Shown here: piece after piece, positions 62,816-64,000 of the stretch | How positions within the stretch are numbered: position 1 is the stretch's first letter | Layout of the letters: the number at the start of each line of letters is the position of its first letter | Assembly (NCBI RefSeq): GCF_016808095.1 | Contig: NC_068971.1 | Location: 35,390,131-35,454,130, forward strand | Reading direction: 5' to 3' | Length of the DNA: 64,000 nt | Origin: Vigna angularis | Taxonomy: Eukaryota; Streptophyta; Magnoliopsida; Fabales; Fabaceae | Notes under the pieces: model-generated | The model's database searches: none | What the model saw: the letters and a program-made list of their open reading frames with translations, nothing else | Told to the model about the DNA's origin: nothing | Made by a program: the position numbers and the translations under genes

Positions 62816-64000
62816 CATGGCCGAAAACACACGCCTTAATTTGAGGCCAACGTAAAGAAAATCCTTGACGTTTCCCACAGAATAACCCTGGTGGTTCAAA
62901 CTCCAAAAGCAATCCACCATTTCAGGTAAGGAATATTAAGCTTGATTTTCCTAAATTTGACATTTTCCTAAATTTGACGGTACAAATGTGCTGCATTGGA
63001 TTTTTAAGGCTGAACACTTTTTTGAGTATTACTCCACCCAAGCTCCAAGCTTCACTATTGTTGTGATTCATTTGGAGAAGGATGTTGTACCTTGGTTTTA
63101 GGTGACGCAAAACAACAACCCTTTCCTGGGAAGCTTTTACTAAGGCATTAAAACTCGAATTTGGTCCTTCTCCTTATGCATGTCCACGCTCAGCTCTATT
63201 TAAACTATCACAATTGGGCTGTCAATGATTATTATGTAGAGTTCACTACTTTGGCTAATTGTGTTACAAGACTTCCAGTTGACGCCATATTAGATTGTTT
63301 CTTGAGTGGCCTCAAACTTGAAATTAGAAGAGATGTGTTGGCTCAGTCACCTAATTTTGTACTTAAAGTTGTGTCTTTAGCCAAACTTTTTGAAAAAAAA
63401 TACACTCCTCACCCGAAACCTTACTTTTCATCTAGCTACCCCAAACCCTTCAACACAAAACAAACCTCAAGCCAACAATTGAAACCAAATGCCTTACCAC
63501 CCCTATTAACCCCACCAAACATGAAACCATTTAGCCAACCTTTCAAACCATCCACTGTCAAAAACATCACCCCGGTTGGAATGCAAAGTCGTAGAGAAAA
63601 GGTTGTATTAAACTTGCGATGACAATTTCACCCCAACCCATAGATGTCCTAATAAACAATACCTATTGCTCTAATATGAGAAGGCCGAGGGACCTCCGGA
63701 TAAACCAACCCGTACCCACAACTTACTAATACCAACACTAACCCTCTTTTCGACCATCATCTCTCCTTCAACACCTTTAAAGGCTTTCACGCAGTGGGTA
63801 CAATGCAATTCCAGGGCTCTATTCAAGGTTTTTCTATTCAGATTTTGTTAGACGATGGCAATTCTGATAATTTTCTACAACCACGTCTTGCAAATTACTT
63901 GAAATTACTTATTGAACCCATTTCTAGTTTTCCAGTTATGGTGGGCAATGGAAACTCGTTGACGTTGAAGGACTGATTTGAGAACTCAAGGTGGCAGTAC
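62816..64000 (+). pseudogene. Decayed gag-protease of a Ty3-gypsy retrotransposon, continues past the window
   Basis: ATG at 62816 in strong context (GCCACCATGG) starts MAENTRLN. About 62935-63102 encodes a gag segment (KLDFPKFDGTNVLHWIFKAE, then a stop after VVPWF). Frameshifts near 63135 and 63215 break the frame. The segment 63207-63410 carries VNDYYVEFTTLAN, GLKLEIRRDVLAQ and VSLAKLFEKKY, the standard retrotransposon gag domain. A CCHC-like knuckle (C-DDNFTPTHRCPNK) follows at about 63613. From 63794 the aspartic protease domain reads QILLDDGNSDNFLQP, where the usual active-site D(S/T)G is DDG. Another frameshift or stop occurs near 63972. Not functional. Confidence 0.82.

Noticed and set aside
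62190..62839. Two open frames of 112 and 157 codons as genes
   Set aside because: They overlap in different frames across the probable LTR, leader and primer site of the terminal gypsy element.

Overview
This is plant nuclear DNA. It is AT-rich, has intron-containing genes and plant-type GT/AG splice sites, and is crowded with LTR retrotransposons, miniature elements and long (AT)n microsatellites. The repeat families point to a legume, most likely the Phaseoleae (Vigna/Phaseolus type): a TRIM with the LTR start TGTTAGAAGT, and chromovirus-like LTRs ending GGGATGTTACA. The species is an inference, not proven.

Three protein-coding genes can be rebuilt exon by exon. (1) 3510-6015 (+): a two-exon GT47/exostosin glycosyltransferase of the ARAD (pectic arabinan) type, 501 aa. 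(2) 11886-15731 (+): a ten-exon plastid OAS-TL-family enzyme of the CS26 (S-sulfocysteine synthase) type, 370 aa. (3) 34724-36083 (-): a three-exon R2R3-MYB of the MYB60 type (subgroup 1), 335 aa. A lone terminal exon (61529-61609, -) looks like the 3' end of a fourth gene that continues elsewhere. The genes are unrelated in function and do not form a cluster.

Layout: 1-1597 LTR remnant with an array of palindromes; 3.3-6.0 kb ARAD-like gene; 6.7-8.8 kb LTR remnant; 8932-11363 complete solo LTR with ATTAA target duplications; 11.9-15.7 kb CS26-like gene; 19.5-20.6 kb two relic TRIM LTRs; 21.4-22.9 kb fold-back element with ~0.5-kb arms; 22.9-34 kb AT-rich DNA with microsatellites, a relic LTR and a MITE-like element; 34.7-36.2 kb MYB60-like gene; 39.6-39.9 kb plastid-derived psbI-trnS(GCU) insertion lying in what looks like an older LTR; 40036-47428 a very young non-autonomous Ty3-gypsy-like element with 2.3-kb LTRs and no coding capacity; 51.9-52.4 kb Ty1-copia LTR end; 53643-54032 complete TRIM with CAAAA target duplications; 55.9-57.3 kb LTR remnant; 58.7-60.7 kb decayed Ty1-copia with an RNase H relic; 62.3-64.0 kb 5' part of a decayed Ty3-gypsy element (LTR, PBS, gag, zinc knuckle, protease) that runs off the window.

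I found no clearly new biological system. The observations most worth following are the recent non-coding LTR element, the intact psbI frame in nuclear DNA, the hairpin module conserved between diverged LTRs, the short substrate-side loop of the CS26-like enzyme, and the isolated terminal exon.
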